Below, piece by piece: positions 13,353-23,403 of a DNA stretch of 64,000 nucleotides (its first letter is position 1; each line of letters opens with the position of its first letter). The notes beneath the pieces were generated by a model that ran no database searches, had not been told where the DNA came from, and saw only the letters and a list, made by a program, of their open reading frames with translations. This stretch comes from Lactuca virosa. Taxonomy: Eukaryota; Streptophyta; Magnoliopsida; Asterales; Asteraceae. Made by a program: the position numbers and the translations under genes. Location: NCBI GenBank assembly GCA_928212115.1, contig CAKMRJ010003334.1, positions 22,045,674 to 22,109,673 on the forward strand, given 5' to 3'.

Positions 13353-14036
13353 ATGGCAGGATTCCACTTACCAGGTGATCCCTACTTTCCCAACCAAGGG
13401 AATGTCGTTTGGATTGTTGAAGACCCAGAGGAAGAACCCGAAGAAGAATCCATGGAGGATGAGGAACCCATGGAAGAGGAAGAATACGTAGACGGTGAAG
13501 AGGAAGAAGACTCAGATGGAACCGACTCTGAACCCGAAGTTTACAATCCACACCCTGCCCCTATTCCTCCGCAACACTTCCAGGGCCCGACGCCCCAATG
13601 GGCCGAAACTATACATCGATGGAGCCGAGAGCAAGGTCAACGACCTCCCTATGGCATGCAACGAGGTTTCTACGATCTCAGCAGAGGTGGGTCAGCCGAC
13701 CGAGCCCTCCCTATCATATTTCACCGTGTCACACGCCACGAAGAACAAACAAGAGTTAACACCCGATATCTCATGGAAGTTGGTGCCACCAGCCAAGTCA
13801 ACTCCGTTCGCATTCGCCGGTTGGATGACGACCACGATCGGACTCGAGACCGCACCGAGCTTCTTCGACGAGAAATGGCTGCAACCCGAGCTGAAGTGCA
13901 AGAACTCCGAGAACATCGAGCCACTCTAGAAGGACGTATGGCAGAAGCAGAGCGCCAAGCGGCGGAATCCAGAACCGAAATGAGGAACTTCGTGTCTACA
14001 CTTTGTGATCCTCAGAGCTTCAACCACCGCAAGTAG
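13353..14036 (+). CDS. R3 extra ORF upstream of gag (227 aa, acidic plus coiled-coil)
   Basis: This is an uninterrupted frame between the primer site and gag, in the sense direction. Residues about 20-65 are extremely acidic (runs such as EEEPEEESMEDEEPMEEEEY). A proline-rich segment follows (about 68-85). Residues about 150-215 have the heptad-like, Arg/Glu/Ala-rich pattern of a coiled coil. I recognise no enzymatic motif and assign no function. It survives open although gag-pol next to it has six stops. An acceptor-like CATACAG ends at 13347, five bases before the ATG, so it may be read from a spliced leader RNA. An extra ORF before gag is known in Ogre-type Tat elements; here it occurs in a chromovirus-type element. 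A chance or captured ORF cannot be excluded. Confidence 0.65.
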   Translation: MAGFHLPGDPYFPNQGNVVWIVEDPEEEPEEESMEDEEPMEEEEYVDGEEEEDSDGTDSEPEVYNPHPAPIPPQHFQGPTPQWAETIHRWSREQGQRPPYGMQRGFYDLSRGGSADRALPIIFHRVTRHEEQTRVNTRYLMEVGATSQVNSVRIRRLDDDHDRTRDRTELLRREMAATRAEVQELREHRATLEGRMAEAERQAAESRTEMRNFVSTLCDPQSFNHRK

Positions 14037-14730
14037 TGTTGCACTGCTCGCTCCAGTTTAATCTAGTTTTACGGATAAATATTACTATTATTATCTAGTA
14101 TTTTATGTCCGATCTCGCGATTTAAGTGTTTACACTTCCGGGATCAGTTAGGCGGTCAAAGTTTTCCCATGCATTGATGTAGCATAGACCCCTAGTCGGG
14201 TCAAATTTTCCCCAATATTGTATACTAAGTTATATCAATGAAATTGACACGCTATTTGCTTTACTACATCAGATTCATAACATGAGCTAATTTCAGATTA
14301 AATTTACTGGTGTCCGATTTATGATAGCTTGGTGTATAAATCAAAGTTATATATAATTAAGACCATATCGACCCAGAAATGGTGGTTCCGCCTTGGATCC
14401 TGTTCCTTGTTTGGTTGTGGGCCCAGGGCAGACCCATTAGATTCGAAAGTTTATTTAATCTTAATTATATATAAATATTATACCTCAAACGATCGTTGGA
14501 TGGGCCCGGTATGGATTCTATTAACATACACTTCATGTGAATCAAAACTATCAGGATTCATAAAGTCTACATTTCATTATCTATAGACCTCTAGTATGAA
14601 TGGATTTATACAAAATCATTACAAGTCGGAATCATGATGCATATAAAGAACTAAAAATGTTTAGTTTTAACTCTCGACTTGTGAATGTTATCAAGGACTT
14701 ATTGTCTTTTCATTCTTGATATGGAAGAAA
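14037..14730 (+). other. R3 spacer between extra ORF and gag
   Basis: About 690 bp of AT-rich non-coding sequence with no gene. It carries no obvious acceptor directly before the gag ATG, unlike R4. Confidence 0.6.
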
Positions 14731-15900
14731 ATGCCACCTCATAGAAACCCTAGACGCGGCGGCGCCGCAGGAGCACCACCACCTCCACCGCCCCCTCAGT
14801 TCGACCCGGTTATGTTCCAGGCGGCCGTAACAGCCACAGTAGCAGCCACAATGTCCCAAATCAGCACCAACAATGCGGGTGGTGCGGGTAATGGCGCCAC
14901 AAATTCTAACCACGGGGATAGCCAGGGACACTAGAGAGAGTGTACCTACAAAGACTTTACAAATCCCAAACCCAAAACCTTCAATGGAAGCGGGGGAGTG
15001 ATATCATTGCTACAATGGTTCGAGAAAACCAAATCCATTTTCGAAATATGTGCATGCCCAGAAGCAAGCAAGGTCAAATTCGCCGCATGTACCTTCTCTG
15101 AAAGGGCCTTAACCTGGTGGAATGGCCACGTCAAGGCATTGACACTTTCGGTGGCTAATTCGATACCATGGGAAGACCTAAAAACGATGTTGATGAAAGA
15201 GTATTACCCAAAGGGCGAGATACAGATGCTGGAAGAGGAACTTTGGGGTCTCAAAATGACGGGCTCTGACATCCTGTCATATACCTCGAGGTTCAGCGAT
15301 CTAGCCATGCTGTGTCCCGGAATGGTTCCGTCGGAAAGCAAAAAGGTGGAAAGATACATATGGGGACTATCTTCCCAACTTCAAGGAAATGTATTGGCCT
15401 CAAAGCCAACTACCTTTGACAGTGCCAAAGAACTAGCACAACAACTCATCGATCACCAAGCCAGCCATGGCACTGTGACAACCACCACCGAGCAAGCAAA
15501 AGGGGGGAGCAACAAAAGAAAGTTCTGGAACAAGAAGAAGGGTCAACATGCTCAAGACCCTGCCAAGAAACAACAAATGGTTGCTGTGCACGCTGCCACA
15601 ACCACTACCAACCCAACTCCGATAAAGCAATACGTCGGGAACCTACCCAATCACCACAACGGCGCCTGTCGTGAAATGCATTGCACCAACTTTAACAAAA
15701 AGGGGCACACCGCCCGGTTTTGTAGAACTCCGGCCCAACCGAACGCACAAGCTGCCAACGCCGGAGCCAGCCGAACCTGCTATGGATGTGGAGAAGTAGG
15801 ACACTTCAAGCGTAACTGCCCAAAAGCAAGAAACCCCAACCCCGGCGAAGTGGGCAGAGTTCTGGCGATAGGTCATGAGGAAGTCGTCGCAGATCCAACT
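14731..15900 (+). pseudogene. R3 gag (stop codon at 14932)
   Basis: I take the ATG at 14731 (MPPHRNPRRG), followed by a Pro/Ala-rich N-terminus. A TAG at 14932-14934 stops it after 67 residues, and the same frame then continues for the whole polyprotein. The capsid region spans about 14950-15440. The first zinc knuckle (15682-15723) reads CTNFNKKGHTARFC, so its second cysteine is Phe. The second (15778-15819), CYGCGEVGHFKRNC, is intact. Gag assembles the particle and binds RNA. There is no frame change into protease: gag and pol share one frame and no intron is needed, in contrast to R4. Confidence 0.88.
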
Positions 15901-18900
15901 GTGGTTACCGGTACGTTCCTCATCAACAATACATACGCATGCATTCTTTTCGATAGTGGCGCGTAGAAAAGCTTCGTGAGCCACCAATTTAAACGCCTGC
16001 TTAATCAAACACCACAAACACTAAAGGACACATTCACCGTAGAAATGGCTAACGGAAAAACAGAGAACACTAACGACATTTACACCGGGTGTACCCTCAC
16101 CTTAACCAATCACTCTTTCCAAATCGACCTTATGCCGGTCACCATAAAAAGTTTTGATGTTATCATTGGCATGGATTGGTTATGCCCTCACCATGCTGAA
16201 ATCCTATGTCACGAAAAGGCCGTTCGCCTTAATCTGCCGAGTGGCAAAACTCTAGTTGTCTATGGCGACAAACCTGGTTCGAACTTTCAGATCATCTCTT
16301 GTGTCAAGGCTCAAAAGTATCTCCGCAAGGAGTACCACGCCTCCTTAGCCCACGTCATAGATAAGGAACAAGGAGTGAAAGACCTTAAGGACATTCCGGA
16401 GGTCTGTAATTTCCCCGATGTGTTCCCGGAAGACCTTCCAGGAGTGCCCCCTCCTCGACAAGTCGAATTCCGAATCAACTTAATTCCTGGAGCTACTCCC
16501 GTAGCCAAGTCGCCATATCGCTTAGCCCCGGCCGAAATATAGGAACTGTCCAGTCAACTGAACGAACTGCTGAGCAAAGGTTTCATTAGACCAAGCTTCT
16601 CTCCTTGGGGAGCACCGGTGTTTTTCTTCAAGAAGAAGGACGGATCGTTCCGCATGTGCATTGACTACCGCGAATTAAACAAACTCACCATTAAAAACCG
16701 ATACCCTTTGCCTCGAATCGATGACCTCTTCGACCAGCTTCAAGGGGCAAGTTTCTTCTCGAAGATTGACCTTAGATCTGGATACCATCAACTACGAGTT
16801 CAAGAGGAGGATATTCCCAAGACAACTTTCAGAACGCGCTATGGTCACTACGAATTTGTAGTGATGCCTTTCGGCTTAACGAATGCACCCGCAGCGTTTA
16901 TGGACCTGATGAATCGGGTATGTCGACCTTACTTAGACAAGTTCGTGATTGTCTTCATCGATGATATACTAGTCTACTCCCGAAGTAAGGAAGAACACAA
17001 ACAGCATTTACGCCAAGTCCTGGAGACACTGAGAGCGGAGAAATTGTATGCAAAATTCTCGAAGTGCGAATTTTGGATTCGAGAAGTGAATTTCCTCGGA
17101 TATGTAGTCAGCAAGGAAGGAATACATGTGGACCCTTCAAAGATCAAGGCAATCGAAAGTTGGGCAGCACCAAGAACACCCACAGAAATCCGACAATTTT
17201 TATGACTCGCCGGTTATTATCGAAGATTCATTCAGAACTTCTCCAAAATCACAAAACCACTCACCACCTTGACTCAAAAAGGAGTGACTTTCGTCTGGGG
17301 GGATAAGCAAGAGGTTGCATTCCAAACACTGAAACGAACTTTGTGCAGTGCTCCGATCTTGTCCTTACCAGATGGAACCGAAGACTTTGTGGTTTATTGT
17401 GATGCGTCAAACCAAGGTCTAGGATGTGTGTTAATGCAACGAGGAAAGGTCATTGCCTACGCCTCAAGACAACTGAAGACACACGAGGTAAACTACACGA
17501 CGCACGATCTCGAATTAGGAGCAGTAGTTTTCGCCCTAAAAATCTGGAGACATTACCTTTACGGCACTAAGTGCACCATCTTCACCGACCACAAAAGCCT
17601 TCAGCATATTCTCAATAAAAAAGAACTCAACATGAGACAAAGACGATGGGTGGAATTACTAAGCGATTACGAATGTGAGATTCGTTATCACCCCGGAAAA
17701 GCCAGCGTGGTTGCAGACGCCTTAAGCAGAAAAGAATACTCGGGCCGCCGAGTAAAGGCGTTAACCATGACCATCCATTCTCACATGTCCACACAAATCA
17801 AAGAGGCTCAGGAAGAATCCTTGAAGCCGGATAACGTGGCAGGTGAAGCATTGAGAGGAATGGACAAAAATCTTGAAGTCAGGGATGACGGAGTTCGTTG
17901 TCTCATGAACCGGATCTAGACACCAAAATTTGGTGGATTCAGGGACGTTGTCATGAACGAAGCTCATAAAACTCGCTACTCCGTGCATCCCGGCTCAGGC
18001 AAGATGTACTTAGACCTCAAGAAGTTGTATTGGTGGCCAAACATGAAAGCCGAAATAGCTACCTTTGTGGGCAAGTGCCTAACTTGCGCCAAGGTTAAGG
18101 TAGAATATCAAAAGCCCTCGGGACTACTTCAACAACCAGAGATACCCGAGTGGAAGTGGGAGCGGATTACGATGGATTTCATTACCAAGTTACCCAAGAC
18201 AACGGGTGGACTTGACACCATTTGAGTAATCGTCGACAGATTAACCAAATCCGCACACTTCCTACCAATAAAAGAGACAGACAAAATGGAGAAACTGACA
18301 ACGATCTACATTAAAGAAATAGTGCGCCTTCACGGAGTACCAATATCCATTATCTCTGATAGAGATAGTCGGTTCACATCACGGTTCTGGCAGTCACTGC
18401 AGAAGTCTATGGGAATTAGGTTGGACATAAGTACAGCCTACCACCCACAGACTGACGGGCAGAGTGAAAGAACCATTCAGAAATTAGAGGACATGCTAAG
18501 AGCTTGTGTGATAGACTTTGGTAAGGCATGGGATGTCCATTTACCTCTTATCGAATTCTCATATAATAATAGTTATCACACTAGCATCAAAGTTGCTCCG
18601 TTCGAAGCCCTCTATGGCCGTAAGTGCAGATCACCCCTGTGCTGGGCTGAGGTGGGCGATACGCAACTAGCAATAGGGCAAGTCCCTAACAGCGCACTCA
18701 CTGGCCCAGAGATCATAAGGGAAACAACCGAAAAGATCGTCCAAATTCGAGAACGAATGAAGGCTTCGCAAGACCGGCAAAAAAGCTACGCGGATAAGAG
18801 ACGGAAACCTTTGGAGTTCCAAGTTGGGGATCGAGTACTTCTAAAAGTATCACCTTGGAAGGGATTAATACGTTTCGGAAAACGTGGGAAACTAAATCCA

Positions 18901-18993
18901 AGGTATATCGAACCATTCGAAATCCTCGCCAGGATTGGTCCGGTGGCATACAAGCTACGATTACCACAGGAACTCAATCACGTTCATCCTACC
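15901..18993 (+). pseudogene. R3 pol, first part (PR-RT-RNase H-integrase), interrupted by R4
   Basis: It continues the gag frame. The protease active site DSGA is at 15952-15963 and is followed at once by TAG (15964). RT spans about 16440-17200 with FIDD at 16954-16965. RNase H spans about 17370-17730 (YCDAS near 17395). The integrase zinc-binding region is about 17950-18110 and its core about 18150-18640. Further in-frame stops are TAG 16540, TGA 17203, TAG 17917 and TGA 18223. Comparison with R1 and R4 shows 16540 is CAG to TAG and 17917 and 18223 are TGG to stop, all C:G to T:A, the signature of deaminated methylcytosine. No frameshift is visible. R4 splits the frame after 18993. Confidence 0.92.
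18989..18993. other. R4 target-site duplication, left copy (CTACC)
   Basis: CTACC occurs here directly before the R4 LTR and again at 36324-36328 directly after it. Removing one copy rejoins R3 pol in frame. Confidence 0.95.
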
Positions 18994-19051
18994 TGTAACA
19001 CCGGGTTCATGGTATGATTTTATTTAAGTTTTATTCTTATTTTTGCCACGA

Positions 19052-20089
19052 ACTCGGCGAGTCTGCGTCCCGACTCGCCGAGTAGCAGCAGGGTGGACAC
19101 GGGATTTGAGCGGTGAACTCGACGAGTCGATGCATGGACTCGGCGAGTCCATCCGTCTGAATGAAACTCTATCTTCAGACATTACACCCTATTTTACCCA
19201 TTCTAAAACACCCATTTCGTCCCATTCTCTTCCAGAAGAACTGTAGAGCAAAACCCTAGCCCATATTGATCCTTGTGAGTGATTTTGTCTTGGTGAAGGA
19301 AGTTTGAAGCTTAGAAGAAGAAGGAGGAAGTTGGAGGGTGCAAGGAAGTGTGATAGACCCGAAATCTACCCTGGGAGAAGCTCCTAACCAGGTAAGAAAG
19401 CTCCTTCTTGATCTTTAGCATAATAGATTCCCTTTTGTCCCTTATATGTGGAATGAAAGCCCTTAAACCTCCCAAACTTCGTGTGTTTATGCCCTAGGAG
19501 CTTAGATTTATGGTTTGGAACCATTGCATGTCTCAAATTTGGCCAGAATGGGTGAAGAGTCGAAGGGTACTCGGCGAGTGCCAAAGTGCACTCGGCGAGT
19601 TCCATGAAGATGGCCTTAGACTCGGCGAGTTGGATAAGCAACTCGGCGAGTCCTATGAAGATTGTCTGGTACTCGGCGAGTCGTTCCTCAAACTCGGCGT
19701 GTCCCTTGATTATAGCCTTGAACTCGACGAGTTGTTCTTCCAACTCGACGAGTCATATGATCAGTCACTAGGATAGGAAGGGTTTAAGTGTAGGAGGTCC
19801 AACCCTCCGAAGTCGCACGTGAAATTAGCAATTTAACGTGTAGCTATAGTCCCAGAATCTCCAAATCTCCAAGGTTGATGTTCTGATGGAAGATTGGAGC
19901 GATTTGTGAGATCTGTTCGTCGGACTCGGCGAGTCACCCCCTTGGACTCGGCGAGTCCAGTCGCGGGTTTGTTTGTTGACCCCGTCTAGCGAGTCAGGCT
20001 GACTCAGTGAGTGGGAACAGGGACCCGATGAGTCAGAGTCGGGCTAGACATAGAAGGACTCGGCGAGTCGCCATATGGACTCGGCGAGT
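19052..20089 (+). repeat. ACTCGGCGAGT palindrome cluster, R4 5' LTR
   Basis: About twelve exact copies of ACTCGGCGAGT or its complement, plus about four one-mismatch copies, lie irregularly over 1 kb (for example 19052, 19073, 19569, 19590, 19619, 19640, 20058, 20079). Each arm can pair with the other. The spacing is not tandem. The 3' LTR repeats the pattern at 34499-35536. Confidence 0.92.
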
Positions 20090-20330
20090 CCAGTCAATCA
20101 GGAGGTTGACTTTGACCAAGGAGTTGACTTTGACCAGTCATTTGACCTTAGGGGTATTTATGAGTACCTAATCCATGTTTACGGATTTATAGCCGGAGGG
20201 ATCACCGGTGCGGCAGCCAGGCGTAGTCTGAGCAGGTTTTTCAGCAGCTACTCTCGAGGTGAGTTTCTTCCAGTAGGGACGGGTCTAAGGCACCAAGGCG
20301 GCCCGTATAGACGATATGTTAGTATCAGAG

Positions 20331-20560
20331 TGTGGGCGGAGCCCGTATCTCATAGCTGAGTTTGATTGTGATATATGCCAGTATGATAGAATTGCTTATA
20401 CTTGTTGTCTGTGTGATACTTGTATATTATGGTTTAGTAGCGGAGTGTGGGCGAGGCCCGTATCTCCATGGATAGCAGAGTATGGGCGAGGCCCGTACCT
20501 CTCAGAAAGTAAAGTGTGGGCGAGGCCCGTATCTCTATGGGTGTGGGCGAGGCCCGTATC
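20331..20560 (+). repeat. GGGCGAGGCCC hairpin repeats, R4 5' LTR
   Basis: Five copies of a roughly 20-bp unit, GTGTGGGCGAGGCCCGTATC with small changes, start at about 20331, 20446, 20482, 20514 and 20541. GGGC and GCCC form a short hairpin. The cluster lies between the donor-like and acceptor-like sites. Confidence 0.9.
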
Positions 20561-20878
20561 CCTTAGCTATTCATTATAAGATTGCATGGTATGTGGCATT
20601 ATGGGGGAACTCACTAAGCTTCATGCTTACGTTTTATAGTTTTGTTTTCAGGTACCTCTTCAGCAAGGTGAAAGGAGTCGGCGCGGTAGCGGCATATCAC
20701 ACACTCGCATGTTTTCCGCACTATGGATTTTCTGGGATGTACTCTGAATATTTTTACCATGATGTTACCGGTTCTCAGACATAAATTAATATTATGAATG
20801 TTTTGTAACGATGTTTTATGTATTAACCTGATTTAAAAATGAAATTTTTTTAGCTGGTATTTTTGGGAGGTTACAAGT

Positions 20879-20891
20879 TGGTATCAGAGCC
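20879..20891 (+). other. R4 primer binding site
   Basis: TGGTATCAGAGCC starts three bases after the LTR end and is complementary to initiator Met tRNA. Confidence 0.93.
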
Positions 20892-22131
20892 CTGGTTTGA
20901 GGGATTCGGACACACCTTCGGGGGTGTCTGGACTCAAATCGAGGGATTAAAAGATTTTTATAAAGAAATGATTTTCTAAAGACTAAGTAAAAGGGGTTTC
21001 TAAAAAGAAAAAGGTGTGTGATGTGCGCGACCGGCCAAGCTCAAGTAAGTTTTCCCCAAAGTGCCCATACAAGTTTACGTTATGATTATCAGTTTCAGTT
21101 TCAGTAGAACAACATGCTAGAATAGGACTAAGGATCTTGGAATGATGCCTTATGTGCCTGCTTTATGTGTTTCGGCTTTTTGAGAATTGCATGCTAGTAC
21201 AGATCAGTCAGTATGATAGCTAGAGTAGTGTATACTTGATTATGTGTACTCAATGCCCGAATGCTGCTTGCTTTGTGCTATTAGGAGTTCTAGTCGTCTT
21301 TCACTAACTAGTGAACGAATATGCTAAGTTACATATTTCAAGGATTAAATAATTTCAGAAGGTTGGGTCTAGCCCTATTTCGCAGCTCTTGTTTGAGTCC
21401 AACCGTTGTAGGGTAGGACCTCTCATTCGAAGAATTATCTAGTCTGAGTAATATGTAATAGTATTCGCGAGCTAGTTAGGGAAGGAAATCAGGGACTTCT
21501 TGTGCAGCTGATGGTAGAGAGTGGGATGGCGATTACTTAGGGCGAGAGTAGCATGAGATTTCTCGTTATGAGGATAGATTTGCTTGAGTAGTTTCCTGTG
21601 TCCGAATGCCGTTTGCTTCGTGCTTAGTGGGGCTCGGAGTGATGGGAGTTAGCCATTATGTGAATACGTCACGTCACATGTGATCAGGGTTGAATAATCT
21701 AAGAGTGCTGGATTTGGACCTATTGCGCAGCTCTCGTTTGAGTCTAACCGTTATAGGGACGAGTCTCTTACTCGAAGGATTATCTGTGCCTCGTCACATG
21801 TGATGGTATTCAGGTGATGGCTAATTGGCATTACAAGGAGGCCTTCAGCAGCTGAGGACTGGTTTGAATAGAGTCAGAGATTTCCCTAGGGCAAGCCTAG
21901 GGCGAGAGTAGAACGAGAACCGCAGTATTAGTAGAAAGGACTTGGTTGAGTTGAGGCAATTCTTGAGGAAAGTACGGATAGACGTGGAAGGTAGTATGGG
22001 CCCGTACTACTGAAAGCGGAGGATCCGTACTCGATTCAAAAAGGGCCGAGGCGAGACCGGGGACTAGTGGTATGTATGTGAGCCTCGTTAGTGGAATATT
22101 GTTTGACGGTGGTTATGCTATGTTTTTCAGT
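20892..22131 (+). other. R4 untranslated leader with internal duplication
   Basis: No gene is seen. An imperfect copy of about 240 bp recurs some 345-350 bp apart: the blocks near 21254 and 21382 (GCAGCTCTTGTTTGAGTCC) reappear near 21599 and 21726. The leader ends in TGTTTTTCAG (22121-22130), an acceptor-like tract one base before the gag ATG. Confidence 0.7.
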
Positions 22132-23349
22132 ATGGTGACCACACGACAGGGAGCGGGAGGCTCAGGATCAGGATCGGGTTCGGGTTCAGGGTCCGAACCA
22201 GTTGATGAGGGTCTACGCGAGTTCATTGCGTCAGAGATTACCAGGGGCATCCTTGAGTCGACTCCCATCATCTTCGGGTCGATCAAGGAGGGTATTGTAG
22301 AGTTGATGGAGGATCGTCTCAGGGCGTTCAGGAGTGATATGGCGGCTAGCCAGACAGGACCACGCACAATGTCCTTTAAGGACTTCAGGGGCAGTGGTGC
22401 ATCAGATTTCCATGGGGCAAAGGACCCCATTGCTGCCAGACGATGGATTGCAGACCTTGAGTCTGCACAGCTGATCAGCTTCTGCCCCGAGGGGTCGAAG
22501 GTACGATTTGCAGCAGGGTGTCTACGTGACAGAGCTAGAGATTGGTGGGAGTCGGTTTGTGACTCTTTGGGAGCCGCGGCCATTGAGGTTATGACATGGC
22601 CGGACTTTGTGACACGATTCAGGGCGGAGTTCGCGCCTACGGTGGAACTCCAGCAGTTGGCACGGGAGTTCTTGGATATGAGGCAGACGACAGAGACAGT
22701 GGCGGAGATCACTGCCAAGTTCCGGGAGAGGGCGTTACTGGTGCCCCAGTATGCAGGTGATGAGGATATGAGGAGAACCCGCTACCATGACATGTTGCAA
22801 GCTGACATTCGGGAGCATGTCAGTTTTTCATCTTGCCCTACCATGGATTCTATGATTGCTAGGGCGAGGGAGAGGGAGATAGATCTGGAGCACATTCGGA
22901 AGAGGAAGGCAGAGGAGGGACAGACGATAGGGGCTTCGGGAAAGAAGCCCAAGGGATCAGATGGTAGGCCGAAAGGCCATTCAGGACCGGGCCGCTGCAG
23001 GAAGTGTGGCAGGTCGCACGAGGAAGCGTGTAGATTAGGATCGACAGGCTGCTACAGGTGCGGCAAGACGGGACACTTCAGCAGGGATTGTACTGCCCCT
23101 GCTCCGGTTATTCAGACATCTGAGTTGCTGTGTTTCCACTGCAACCAGAGGGGCCACAAGAGGGCCAACTGCCCCCATTTGACAGCAGCAGCGTCAGTAC
23201 AGGCGCCAGCTCCAGCGACCCTGCGGATTACAGATGGCCGGCAGGGCAAGGCAGAGGCTCCGGTGGTGAGGAGTCGGGCATTTCAGCTGACAGCCGAGGA
23301 GGCACGCGCTGTACCCGATGTGGTGACGGGTATGATTCTTTCCCTCTGA
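22132..23349 (+). CDS. R4 gag
   Basis: I place the start at ATG 22132 (MVTTRQGAGG). An upstream in-frame ATG at 22072 lies before the acceptor-like TTTTTCAG. The protein is about 405 aa if read to the TGA at 23347. It has a Gly/Ser repeat near its N-terminus and a retrotransposon gag capsid region at about residues 80-260. A partial CRKCGRSH motif is followed by two intact CX2CX4HX4C knuckles (CYRCGKTGHFSRDC, CFHCNQRGHKRANC). The frame is open with no damage, unlike pol of the same element. The last six codons lie inside the intron candidate 23330-23403. If it is spliced, gag continues in frame into protease. Confidence 0.9.
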   Translation: MVTTRQGAGGSGSGSGSGSGSEPVDEGLREFIASEITRGILESTPIIFGSIKEGIVELMEDRLRAFRSDMAASQTGPRTMSFKDFRGSGASDFHGAKDPIAARRWIADLESAQLISFCPEGSKVRFAAGCLRDRARDWWESVCDSLGAAAIEVMTWPDFVTRFRAEFAPTVELQQLAREFLDMRQTTETVAEITAKFRERALLVPQYAGDEDMRRTRYHDMLQADIREHVSFSSCPTMDSMIARAREREIDLEHIRKRKAEEGQTIGASGKKPKGSDGRPKGHSGPGRCRKCGRSHEEACRLGSTGCYRCGKTGHFSRDCTAPAPVIQTSELLCFHCNQRGHKRANCPHLTAAASVQAPAPATLRITDGRQGKAEAPVVRSRAFQLTAEEARAVPDVVTGMILSL

Positions 23350-23403
23350 CCTATTTATATGAGATTTACGATATTGACATGTGCTCTGTGTATATACGTT
23401 TAG
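23330..23403 (+). other. Candidate 74-nt GT-AG intron between R4 gag and protease
   Basis: Gag ends in the frame starting at 23332, while protease is read in another frame. The segment starts G|GTATGA and ends CGTTTAG|GA, is T-rich, contains branch-like CTGAC (23345) and TTGAC (23374), and holds the gag stop. Removing it joins codons to read VTG-S-FHVNG, which lines up with VTGTFLINN in the single-frame R3. Length is near the plant minimum. An alternative is a small unrelated insertion or frameshifting. Confidence 0.65.

Larger units (their letters stand above)
18994..20875 (+). repeat. R4 5' LTR (1882 bp)
   Basis: It starts TGTAACACCGGG and ends GGGAGGTTACA. It holds two clusters of short palindromes, the donor-like GAGGTGAGTTT (intron start 20259) and the acceptor-like GTTTTCAG (ending 20651). 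The text AGCAAAACCCTAGCCC near 19247 looks like a transcribed leader. Short open frames within it are repeat artefacts. Confidence 0.93.

Noticed and set aside
19052..20089. CRISPR-like array from the regular ACTCGGCGAGT copies
   Set aside because: Spacing is irregular (about 10 to over 400 bp), repeats are 11 bp, and this is a plant LTR.
20075..20784. Overlapping short frames in the R4 LTR (also 35522-36245)
   Set aside because: They are translations of the hairpin and palindrome repeats, with different lengths in the two LTRs because of one-base indels.
22070..22130. Short intron GTATGT...TTTTTCAG directly before the R4 gag ATG
   Set aside because: At about 61 nt it would be below the usual plant minimum. 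The acceptor is more plausibly used with an LTR donor.
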